DNA of 27,913 nt from SM23-73-3 sp965369445. GTDB taxonomy: Bacteria > Zixibacteria > MSB-5A5 > SM1-73. Shown here piece by piece: positions 1 through 7,018 of the stretch (positions within the stretch are counted from its first letter, which is position 1; the number at the start of each line of letters is the position of its first letter). The stretch spans positions 1 through 27,913 of the forward strand of contig CBDUQU010000020.1 of NCBI GenBank assembly GCA_965369445.1, written 5' to 3'. The position numbers were made by a program, and so were the translations under genes. The notes below the pieces were generated by a model that was not told where the DNA came from, did not search any database, and worked only from the letters and a program-made list of their open reading frames with translations.

Positions 1-2
1 GC

Positions 3-1550
3 TTAGATTCCACGGACGTGAGTTGCTATGGCTACTTTGATGGTGAGGTTGAGGCCACCTTCTCTGGTGGCACCCCGCCTTATAGAGTCAGGATCGATGG
101 TGGCGCCTGGGTTGATCCGGCCACTTCACCGCACATGTTCACCGGTCTGGCTGCCGGTTCTCACACCGTTGATCTGCTGGATGCCAATGACTGCGAGGAG
201 CGTGCATCCATAACTGTTGTTCAGCCGCCGGAGCTCACTTGTACTGTCACTCCTCCGGAGAGCACCATCTGCGCGGGCGATCAGGCGCGGTTCTGTGTCA
301 TCCCCGCAGGAGGGACACCACCCTATAGCTACTCTTGGGACGGGCCAGGATTCTCCTCGCCCGAGTCCTGCATCACTGTCAGCGATTCTGGTACCTACAC
401 GGTCACGGTGGAGGATGCCAACTCTTGCTCGACCGAATGCGAGGCCAGACTTATAACCGTGCCATGTGGCTGTACTTTCACCCTGGGCGGATGGGGTTCC
501 GGTTGTCCGGCATCACAGCAGGGCGACCGTTACTCTACCCAACCCGGCTGCATCCATGACCACTTCTTCGATCAGGTATTCCCCAACGGAGTGTGGATAG
601 GTAACCCGGCAGCTATAGTTCCGACAACCGCCGGAGCTACCGGCACGCACACAGGAGCAGAGTTGATAAGTGACCTGGCAGCAATGGACCAGGCAGGTGT
701 TGAGTCGATAGCTCAATCGGCAGGCGCAGCTGGGGCAGGTCTGGATGCCATAACGCCAGCAGGGGCACCGTCGTCAACCCTGATCAATGGATGGTATTGG
801 CTGCACTGGACTAGCTCAACTGCGGTCAAAGCGTTCCTGCGGTCCGGTGGCGGCCCGGCTCTCGCTTTGACCCAGAATTTAACTAACCCTGAATCGGCAC
901 CGACTACTACCGGCAATTGGGGTCGTCAGATTCTGGCTTTGCGCCTGAACGTTGAGTTCACCTGTGCCGGCATCTTCGATTCCGTGGGCCTGGTAACGGG
1001 AGACTACTGCTACGGTAACTTCATCATCACCAATGAGTGCGGAATGGGCAAGTTCGACGGGATGAGCGTGTATACGTTCCTGGCCATCGCCGATTCAGCC
1101 GTGGGAGGCCTTGACGTACTGGGCAACTATGGGGCAAGCTACTCTGATGTCAACTATACTGCTACCTGCTTAAACGAGCTCTTTGATGACTGCGGCAACG
1201 ATGAGGAGGTCAGCACATGGCAGGCGGCCGGTGCCGCGAAGCCCTCTTCTGACCAAGCAGGAACGCTGCCCAAGCAGTTCTCGCTCTCACAGAACTATCC
1301 CAATCCGTTCAACCCGGAGTGCAACATCGACTATGCTATTCCGACCGACTGCCGCGTCAGACTTTCCGTCTACAACATCCTCGGGCAGAAAATCAGGGTC
1401 CTGGTGGATGAGCACCAGAGCACTGGATACAGGTCGGTCACGTGGGATGGAAAGGACAGCCAAGGACGAGAGCTGACAACCGGTGTTTACTTCTATCGGA
1501 TTGAGGCGGGAGATTTCACTGAGTCCAGGAAGATGGTTTTGATCAAGTAG
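3..1550 (+). CDS. Secreted/cell-surface protein with Ig/SprB-like repeats and C-terminal FlgD-like sorting domain (5' partial)
   Basis: The frame is open to the left edge of the window, so the true start lies outside; a GTG at 18 is only the first start-like codon. The visible part begins with a SprB/PKD-like repeat containing a GGTPPYRVRIDGG stretch. A second related repeat follows (GGTPPYSYSWDGPG, SGTYTVTVEDANSC). Next comes a Cys-containing domain of about 230 residues that opens with FTLGGWGSGCP and includes the segment QILALRLNVEFTC. The last ~85 residues form a FlgD-like Ig domain with the signature QNYPNPFNP, YNILGQK and GVYFYRI, ending in RKMVLIK. In FCB-group and related bacteria this C-terminal domain marks exported or surface-anchored proteins, often type IX secretion cargo. 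Function beyond a surface or extracellular role cannot be assigned. Confidence 0.85.
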   Translation, partial: LDSTDVSCYGYFDGEVEATFSGGTPPYRVRIDGGAWVDPATSPHMFTGLAAGSHTVDLLDANDCEERASITVVQPPELTCTVTPPESTICAGDQARFCVIPAGGTPPYSYSWDGPGFSSPESCITVSDSGTYTVTVEDANSCSTECEARLITVPCGCTFTLGGWGSGCPASQQGDRYSTQPGCIHDHFFDQVFPNGVWIGNPAAIVPTTAGATGTHTGAELISDLAAMDQAGVESIAQSAGAAGAGLDAITPAGAPSSTLINGWYWLHWTSSTAVKAFLRSGGGPALALTQNLTNPESAPTTTGNWGRQILALRLNVEFTCAGIFDSVGLVTGDYCYGNFIITNECGMGKFDGMSVYTFLAIADSAVGGLDVLGNYGASYSDVNYTATCLNELFDDCGNDEEVSTWQAAGAAKPSSDQAGTLPKQFSLSQNYPNPFNPECNIDYAIPTDCRVRLSVYNILGQKIRVLVDEHQSTGYRSVTWDGKDSQGRELTTGVYFYRIEAGDFTESRKMVLIK

Positions 1551-1572
1551 CGAATTCTAACTCGCCGAAGAA

Positions 1573-1606
1573 AAAAGCCCTCCGGTCTCAAAACCGGGGG
1601 GCTTTT
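1573..1606. terminator. Bidirectional rho-independent terminator between convergent genes
   Basis: A 14-base arm at 1573-1586 pairs with 1593-1606 around a six-base loop. A-rich sequence lies on the left and T-rich on the right, so both strands give a stem followed by U residues. It sits between the surface protein (plus) and the TldE/PmbA gene (minus) and can serve both. Confidence 0.9.
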
Positions 1607-1657
1607 CTTATTCGTAAAGAATCTTTCTCCCTGGGAACTGCGCGAATGAACCGCCGG

Positions 1658-3010
1658 TTAGAACTCCGTCTTCCCGGTGAATTTGAACTTGTCGATCAGC
1701 ATGGCCGGAGCCACAATGCAGCCCACGTCCTCCCACCAGGAGGCAACTATCTTTCTATCCTTTGAGATTTGTTGCACGTTTGAAAAGGCTTTGAGCATGC
1801 TCTCGGTGAAGCGCAGGTTCTTAATCCCGTGCCTGATCTTTCCGTCCTCAACCCAGAAGGTTCCGTCCCTGGTCATGCCGGTAAGAAGAGCATTGGTGGT
1901 ATCCAGAAATCCGTTGATGTAGTGGAACCTGGTCACCAGAATCCCTTTTTTCACCGACTCTATCATCTTCTCTAAAGAGGAGTCACCGCCTTCAATGAAG
2001 AGATTCAAGGCCAGTCCTCCCTCGGCAGCGTTGTCCGGGGTCAGAGCATGTCCGGTCGATTTCTTGCCCTCCTTGTTGGCTGAGATGGCATCGTAGACTA
2101 CTCCCTTGGCTACTCCCCTTTCCACCAGCGCGACCTTCTGCTTGGGCACTCCCTCGAAGTCGAAGGGGAAGGCAATCGCGCTTGAATCGGTGCCGTCGTC
2201 GTACATGCTGACGTTCTCTCCCATGATCTTCTTTCCGATCCGGTTGGACATGAAAGAGGTTTCCTCTTGGAAGGCCTTGCAGCCGAACCCGATGTAGTTC
2301 ATCCACTCCACCATTGCTGCCACGGCTGAGGGCTCCAGCACCACCTGGTATTCTCCCGGTTCCACCCCTTTCGGATCCTTGCTCTCCACACACTTCTTGA
2401 TGGCTACCTCTGCCAAGTCATCCACCTGGATCTGGTCGACATCCCTGGAGAACTGATCAGAAAAGCCCGAGCTGTTATCCCCCATTACTATCAAATTCAA
2501 ATAGGCTGAGGAGAGGGGCTGGTAGCATTCAACCCCTTTGGTGTTGATCACCGCGATCTCGGAATGGCCGGTGGCAAAGGATCCTGCAGTGGTAAGCTGA
2601 GACGCGCTTGCCTTATCGAATATTCTCTTGAGCGCTTCCGCCCTTTGGGTGGGGGAGAATTGCGCAGTCTTTTCAGAGTAAGTGTCAACCGGCGAGAAAT
2701 CACCCTTGCCGGGCAGCCCGGGAAAGTCGGGATTCTCCTTTTGGTTTTTGGCTATCTCGGTGGCATTGGCCAGGGCCTTCTCCAGGTCTTCAGGAATGAG
2801 AGAATTAGTCGATGCCACCCCTATTCTTTTGCCCAGAACGGCCCGTAGATATACCCGGCTGTTGCGTTCCGAGACGTTCTGATGGATGGCGGAGTTGGCG
2901 AAGCGGGTAAGCCCGTTCTCGTTGCCGATGAAGACCGCCTCGGTCTGATCCGCCTGTGACTTCTTCAGAACCGAGTTCAAAAGGTCGAGTATCTTGTCTT
3001 TTCCGATCAT
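1658..3010 (-). CDS. pmbA: TldD/PmbA family protein, TldE-like (PmbA) subunit
   Basis: A 450-residue protein of the TldD/PmbA family. The family partner (TldE/PmbA) forms a heterodimeric zinc metalloprotease with TldD that degrades or matures peptides in the cytoplasm. It lacks the HExxxH zinc motif seen in its neighbour, as expected for the non-catalytic TldE subunit. Recognisable family segments are the N-terminal region with RANSxI-like residues (LTRFANSAIHQNV), the middle GEYQVVLEPSAVAAMVEWM stretch, and the C-terminal LLTGMTRDGTFWVEDGKI. Its ATG overlaps the tldD stop by four bases (ATGA), so the two are translationally coupled. Length matches the family. The substrate is unknown here; no precursor peptide gene was recognised next to it. 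Confidence 0.93.
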   Translation of the reverse strand: MIGKDKILDLLNSVLKKSQADQTEAVFIGNENGLTRFANSAIHQNVSERNSRVYLRAVLGKRIGVASTNSLIPEDLEKALANATEIAKNQKENPDFPGLPGKGDFSPVDTYSEKTAQFSPTQRAEALKRIFDKASASQLTTAGSFATGHSEIAVINTKGVECYQPLSSAYLNLIVMGDNSSGFSDQFSRDVDQIQVDDLAEVAIKKCVESKDPKGVEPGEYQVVLEPSAVAAMVEWMNYIGFGCKAFQEETSFMSNRIGKKIMGENVSMYDDGTDSSAIAFPFDFEGVPKQKVALVERGVAKGVVYDAISANKEGKKSTGHALTPDNAAEGGLALNLFIEGGDSSLEKMIESVKKGILVTRFHYINGFLDTTNALLTGMTRDGTFWVEDGKIRHGIKNLRFTESMLKAFSNVQQISKDRKIVASWWEDVGCIVAPAMLIDKFKFTGKTEF

Positions 3011-4449
3011 TTGCTGACTCCCACTTTGACGTTGCGAAATCTCGTGGGCGAGGTTCCATGGGCCACGTGCATGGTCTGCATGGGTTCACCCTTTCCACAG
3101 TTGGGCACCCCCCATATGTGCCAGTGCTTGCGATTGCATACCGCGTCGCATCCGTTCCAGAACTGGGGCGTCATTCCGGTGTAGGTGCCGTTCTTGAACA
3201 TCCGGCCCAGCTTGCCGCCTTTGATCTCCCAGGCTGCCTCCACCCCGAACTGGAAATTGAGCCTTTTGTCGTCTATGCTCCAGACCTTGTTGGTGTCGAA
3301 GAACACCCCATCTTTGGTGTCCCTGATCAGCTCTTCTAAGTCCCATTCTCCGGGCTCTAAGTTTATGTTGGTCATCCGGATGAGTGGAATCCGGTTCCAG
3401 CTCTCCGCCCGCATGGTGCCGTTGCTCTGCTGATTGACCACTCCCGCGGTTTCCCGGGAGGTTTGATATCCAACGAACAGGCCCTCCTTTACCAGGTAGG
3501 CCCGTTGAGCTTTGACCCCCTCATCGTCGTAACCGAAGCTGCCCAGTCCTCCCGGAATGGTGGCATCGGCAACGATGGTGACCTTCTCGGAACCGTACTT
3601 GAGCTGATTCACCTTATCCAAGGTCATGAAGCTTCCGCCGGCTAAGCTTATCTCGGTTCCTAAAACCCGATCCAGCTCGGTGGGATGTCCGCACGATTCG
3701 TGAACCTGCAGAGCCATCTGGTTGCTTGCTATGATGATGGTGGTCTCCATCTCAGGCAGAGGTGGGGCAGACAGAAGCTGGATAGTCTCTTCTCTGACCC
3801 TCTCCGCATTATCCACCAGCTTCATCTCCTCGATAAACTCGTAACCCCTGGAGGCATAATCGCCCCCGTGAGAGTTGGGAAAGGAGCGTTTTTGCGCCTC
3901 GGAGCCCTCCACCGCCGTGGCGACGATTCCCGCACCGCTCTCCACTATGGACTGCTCTATCAAAGAACCCTCGGTGGAGGCGAAGATCTTGTCGGTTTTG
4001 AAAAATTGCATCGACCCTTCCGCCACCTTTATCTTTGGATTCTTGCGCAGAATATCGCAGGCACCCAAAAGCAGGCCTATCTTCTTATCTATGGGAACCC
4101 CAAAGGGATCGACCTCACAGTCGCCCTTATACGAATCCTTATGGATCTCGGTCGGGGTCAGCCTGACTTCCTCCCTCTTGGTGAGGGCGGAGGCCTGCGC
4201 GATTTCGATGGCAGCATCAGCCACCCTTTTTATCTCGTCGGGGGTGAAAATGGAGCTGGCGGCAAAGCCCCAAGCTCCGTTTTTGATCACCCTTATGCCG
4301 AAACCCTGGTCGTCGCTGCGAGACAGGGATTCGACGTTTCCGTTTTTGACTTTGATATCCTCGACGCTCCGTCTCTGGTGCCTGATATCCGCGTAGTCGG
4401 TCTTTTTCTTCCTGAGATAGTCGATGATCTCCCTTATCCTGTCCTTCAA
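3007..4449 (-). CDS. tldD: TldD metalloprotease, catalytic subunit
   Basis: A 480-residue TldD homologue, upstream partner of the TldE/PmbA gene. The zinc-binding HExxxH motif is present as H250-E251-S-C-G-H255, followed by PTELDR. The C-terminal part carries the family pattern GVPNCGKGEPMQ and VAHGTSPTRFR. The TldD-TldE complex cleaves unfolded or small peptides, and in some bacteria matures peptide natural products or degrades the CcdA antitoxin. The start is TTG at 4449, supported by an AGGAGG ribosome-binding site at 4455-4460; no ATG fits as well. The pair forms a two-gene operon with a four-base overlap. No oddities in the catalytic residues. Confidence 0.95.
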   Translation of the reverse strand: MKDRIREIIDYLRKKKTDYADIRHQRRSVEDIKVKNGNVESLSRSDDQGFGIRVIKNGAWGFAASSIFTPDEIKRVADAAIEIAQASALTKREEVRLTPTEIHKDSYKGDCEVDPFGVPIDKKIGLLLGACDILRKNPKIKVAEGSMQFFKTDKIFASTEGSLIEQSIVESGAGIVATAVEGSEAQKRSFPNSHGGDYASRGYEFIEEMKLVDNAERVREETIQLLSAPPLPEMETTIIIASNQMALQVHESCGHPTELDRVLGTEISLAGGSFMTLDKVNQLKYGSEKVTIVADATIPGGLGSFGYDDEGVKAQRAYLVKEGLFVGYQTSRETAGVVNQQSNGTMRAESWNRIPLIRMTNINLEPGEWDLEELIRDTKDGVFFDTNKVWSIDDKRLNFQFGVEAAWEIKGGKLGRMFKNGTYTGMTPQFWNGCDAVCNRKHWHIWGVPNCGKGEPMQTMHVAHGTSPTRFRNVKVGVSK

Positions 4450-4600
4450 AATCCCCTCCTTTCGCTCCAGCCGTTCGTCAGTGCCCTGTTATCACTTTTC
4501 CAGGAATAGCCAAGTTACTTAACCTTTGCCCCTCTGTCAAGCGAATAATCATCGAAACAGAACGCCGCTGGCTGCCTCACCTCAAAAAGGAAAAAAAGTG

Positions 4601-4629
4601 TTGACAAGCTCTCCAGGTCGTCTTATACT
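4601..4629 (+). promoter_or_regulatory. Sigma70-type promoter for the outer-membrane protein gene
   Basis: A perfect -35 box TTGACA (4601-4606) is separated by 17 bases from TATACT (4624-4629). This is close to the housekeeping consensus. Transcription would begin near 4636, leaving a leader of about 170 nt before the ATG at 4804. In that leader GGTT..TTGAG (from about 4759) can pair with CTCAAACC just upstream of the AGGTG ribosome-binding site, which may influence translation (inference). Confidence 0.8.
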
Positions 4630-4803
4630 TGCCCTAAATCTAGGAAAAGCGACAACGGAATACCAGAGGTAGCGCGTGTAAACAAGTTGCTCTAAAGGGA
4701 GGGAGTGAGAGTTCGGCCTAATGCAGAAACGAGTGATGTGTTTGTCTGACGCCCACGGTTCTTGAGCACAGGTGACGCCGGTTATCTCAAACCAGGTGAT
4801 AGA

Positions 4804-5526
4804 ATGAAAAAGCTCCTTGCTTCGCTTGCACTTGCCTTGATTCTCACCGTATTTGCGTCCACGCTGGCCTCTGGGTCTGGACTCAAAGGCAGATTTGCGT
4901 TTACCGGAATGGGACATCTGGGACTGCCCCTGAGTGATTTTGCGGACGAGAAAAAAGGTATGGCAAGAACCGGCTACGGGTTCGGTCTCAATCTGGAATA
5001 TTTCCTGTCCGACCATTTTACCCTGGGGGGCAGCTTTTCTTATCTGGCCTTCGGGAGCAAGACGGGGCGCTTCGAAGAAGAGGTGCAGTATATTCTCTAC
5101 CAGGAGCTGCGGAGATGGTACGAGGTGGATGCCGATGTGAAACAGGAGCTGCCGACTTTCGGGGTTTTCGGTAGGTACCTTATCTCACCATACTCACGAG
5201 CATGTCCCTACGCCAAATTGGGCATGGGCTTCGGGAAGTACAGCCTGACGGGAGACGCTCAAGTAGACGGATGGGACGCTGAGGCGAGTGCTTCGTTTGA
5301 CAGCAAGTTCTATGTCAGCATTGGACCGGGGATACATTACCGGACATCTGACAACGTCGCACTTGTTTTCGAGGTCACTTACATCCAGGTATTTACTGAC
5401 GAGGCAGAGAGCCAAGCGCTGATAACGGCCGGTACATATACTCTTAAGGAGGATTACGAGTTGGAATTTGACGCCCGATACTTCGGCCTTTACGGTGGTG
5501 TGTGCTTCTTCTTCGGCGGCAGGTGA
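4804..5526 (+). CDS. Predicted outer-membrane beta-barrel protein
   Basis: A 240-residue protein. The chosen ATG is preceded by AGGTGAT and starts a clear signal peptide (MKKLLASLALALILTVFAST, then small residues). The open frame extends further upstream to 4762, but that extension would bury the signal peptide. The mature part is rich in glycine and alternating aromatic/hydrophobic residues, for example GYGFGLNLEYFLSDHFTLGG, KFYVSIGPGIHYR and YFGLYGGVCFFFGGR. This is the pattern of an eight- to ten-stranded OmpA/OmpW-like barrel with an aromatic C-terminal region. Function (structural porin or adhesin) cannot be told from sequence. It is expressed from the promoter at 4601 and lies upstream of a second barrel protein, with about 500 bases between them. 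Confidence 0.8.
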   Translation: MKKLLASLALALILTVFASTLASGSGLKGRFAFTGMGHLGLPLSDFADEKKGMARTGYGFGLNLEYFLSDHFTLGGSFSYLAFGSKTGRFEEEVQYILYQELRRWYEVDADVKQELPTFGVFGRYLISPYSRACPYAKLGMGFGKYSLTGDAQVDGWDAEASASFDSKFYVSIGPGIHYRTSDNVALVFEVTYIQVFTDEAESQALITAGTYTLKEDYELEFDARYFGLYGGVCFFFGGR

Positions 5527-5650
5527 AGTCGCGGAGCGATGTTCTCGGGAAGATAGAGATGATACGGCCTGTGGTGGAGACGTTTTGTTGAATGGGCTGC
5601 AATTAACAGTTACTTCCGAGGAGGGGTGATGAGATGAGAAGATTATAGTT

Positions 5651-5675
5651 GCGTCAGGAGCTCTACTCCTGACGC
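5651..5675. repeat. Perfect 10-bp intergenic hairpin
   Basis: Arms 5651-5660 and 5666-5675 are perfect reverse complements around a five-base loop. No U run follows, so it is not a standard terminator. A shorter echo of the arm (GTGTCAGGAC) follows at 5684. The surrounding stretch 5527-6037 has no convincing gene: frames there lack ribosome-binding sites and protein-like composition. The only other structure is a weak GAGGCTCCTC hairpin with a T run just before 6008. Confidence 0.7.
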
Positions 5676-6037
5676 CTAAGAGGGTGTCAGGACTAAGGTT
5701 CTGGCACGACATAAAGCCCCAACCTGTTCCTAAGGCGGCGCCCACGCACCAGGTAATACTCTTAGATTGTTTTTGCATTCTGCCGGAGATTCTATTAGCC
5801 ATAGATAGCCATCGAGACAATATGTATGCCATTTCGTTCCGGAGGGAGACGCACCGTTGCCCCACAGCGGGTGAACAATCATCGGTGATGGGATCGTAGG
5901 GGGAAGGTAGTCCAGGCAAAGCGGTGCCATCTGAGGTGAGCAGAATTTATGGAGGTCAAAGGCTGGGGAGGTGATAATATGGCCAATTGCTGAGGCTCCT
6001 CGTTTTTTACAAACTCTTTTGCTGAAAGGGGTGTGCT

Positions 6038-6655
6038 ATGGTAAAGAGATATTTCCTCTGGGTCTTTGCCGGCTTTATTCTGCTCTGTCTGGCTGGCAAT
6101 GCCCACGCATGGGATAACCAGCGCCAGGGCTTCCTATTAGGGTTTGGCGTCGGTCCCGGTTTGACCTCGTATACACAGACGCTCTCAGTGTCCGACCCCT
6201 ACCTCGGGGGGACCATGAGCATCGAATCGGATCGCGAGAACAGCGTCGGAGTTATGACCGATTTCAAGATCGGTTATGCTCCGGACAACTCCTGGGCCAT
6301 ATACTATACCTCCAAGGTCTCCTGGTTCGGAATGGAGAACGCCCTGGGCAACAATGTGACCATTGCCAATGGGTTGGGAGCCGCGGCTGTGTGCTACTGG
6401 TTCCAGCCCCAAGCCCCTGCGCCATTCGTTGTCGGCGGGATTGGATTCTCCACCTGGAGTGTACCGTTCGAAGACCCTGCCCCGGACACCTGGATCGGGC
6501 CTGGTCTCTTTGCCGGCGGAGGGTATGAGTTCTCCAGACACTGGAGCGTCGAAGGCTATTTGTCGTGGGGAAAACCCAAAAATACCATATGGGGGATCGA
6601 GGTGAGTTCCAACGCCTTATCCTTCATGCTCACCCTGAATTGGCTCGGATACTGA
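6038..6655 (+). CDS. Predicted outer-membrane beta-barrel protein, signal peptide
   Basis: A 205-residue protein starting at an ATG with an AAAGGGGTG ribosome-binding site. Residues 1-24 form a signal peptide (KRYF, hydrophobic core FAGFILLCLAG, cleavage likely after NAHA). The rest shows amphipathic beta-strand alternation and ends in LTLNWLGY, typical of small outer-membrane barrels. No cysteines suggest a lipoprotein. It is followed by a hairpin (6700) and a terminator (6757), so transcription ends here. It is unrelated at clear sequence level to the barrel at 4804 but probably has a similar fold. Function unknown. Confidence 0.8.
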   Translation: MVKRYFLWVFAGFILLCLAGNAHAWDNQRQGFLLGFGVGPGLTSYTQTLSVSDPYLGGTMSIESDRENSVGVMTDFKIGYAPDNSWAIYYTSKVSWFGMENALGNNVTIANGLGAAAVCYWFQPQAPAPFVVGGIGFSTWSVPFEDPAPDTWIGPGLFAGGGYEFSRHWSVEGYLSWGKPKNTIWGIEVSSNALSFMLTLNWLGY

Positions 6656-6699
6656 TCGACTCTCTTTGCGGGTTTCCCGACGGCAACTTTGCTCATCTT

Positions 6700-6729
6700 G
6701 TTCGGACGGGGGTTTAACCCCGCCCGAAC
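6700..6729. repeat. Intergenic hairpin, GGTTCGGG family
   Basis: The segment forms a 12-13 bp stem with one A-C mismatch and a TTTAA loop. Its right arm reads GGTTCGGGCGGGG on the minus strand, close to the arm of the hairpin at 12929-12957, suggesting a dispersed repeat family. There is no U tract. Confidence 0.6.
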
Positions 6730-6756
6730 CGGATCAGTAACAACCTACCTCTGTTG

Positions 6757-6790
6757 AAAAGCCCCGGCGAGTGAACGCCCGGGGCTTTTT
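6757..6790 (+). terminator. Rho-independent terminator after the barrel protein
   Basis: Arms 6757-6767 and 6779-6789 pair perfectly (AAAAGCCCCGG), with a loop of about 11 bases and a T run at 6786-6790. It ends the 6038-6655 transcript. Confidence 0.88.
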
Positions 6791-6929
6791 GCTTTTGGGC
6801 TCCAAGGATTCCCCTCTTTTCTCACCGGGGGCTGCCGATAATGTTCAAATAAGAACAAACACCGCAGCATCAGCGGTCATATAAAGATAGTAGGGCACTC
6901 GACTCAATGTTCTCGGGTGCCCATTTGGC

Positions 6930-6958
6930 TTGACATAAGATAGAGGTTTTATTATTAT
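6930..6958 (+). promoter_or_regulatory. Sigma70-type promoter for valS
   Basis: TTGACA (6930-6935), a 17-base spacer, then TATTAT (6953-6958). The leader to the valS ATG is only about 55 nt. That is too short for a T-box riboswitch, and none is visible. Confidence 0.8.
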
Positions 6959-7018
6959 CGTAGATCAAAGCAAACGTCGGTACGAATTGCGCGGTTAACA
7001 GCGGAGGAACAAGTCCCC

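Noticed and set aside
3685..4509. 274-codon open frame on the plus strand opposite tldD
   Set aside because: It is antisense to a gene with clear TldD motifs, has no family resemblance, and reflects codon bias of the real gene.
5194..5919. 241-codon minus-strand frame overlapping the barrel gene and the following gap
   Set aside because: Mostly antisense to the barrel gene, with low-complexity composition and no start signal. The part in the gap shows no protein features.
6959..7018. T-box riboswitch upstream of valS
   Set aside because: The promoter leaves only about 55 nt of leader, too short for a T-box, and no specifier stem or antiterminator is visible.
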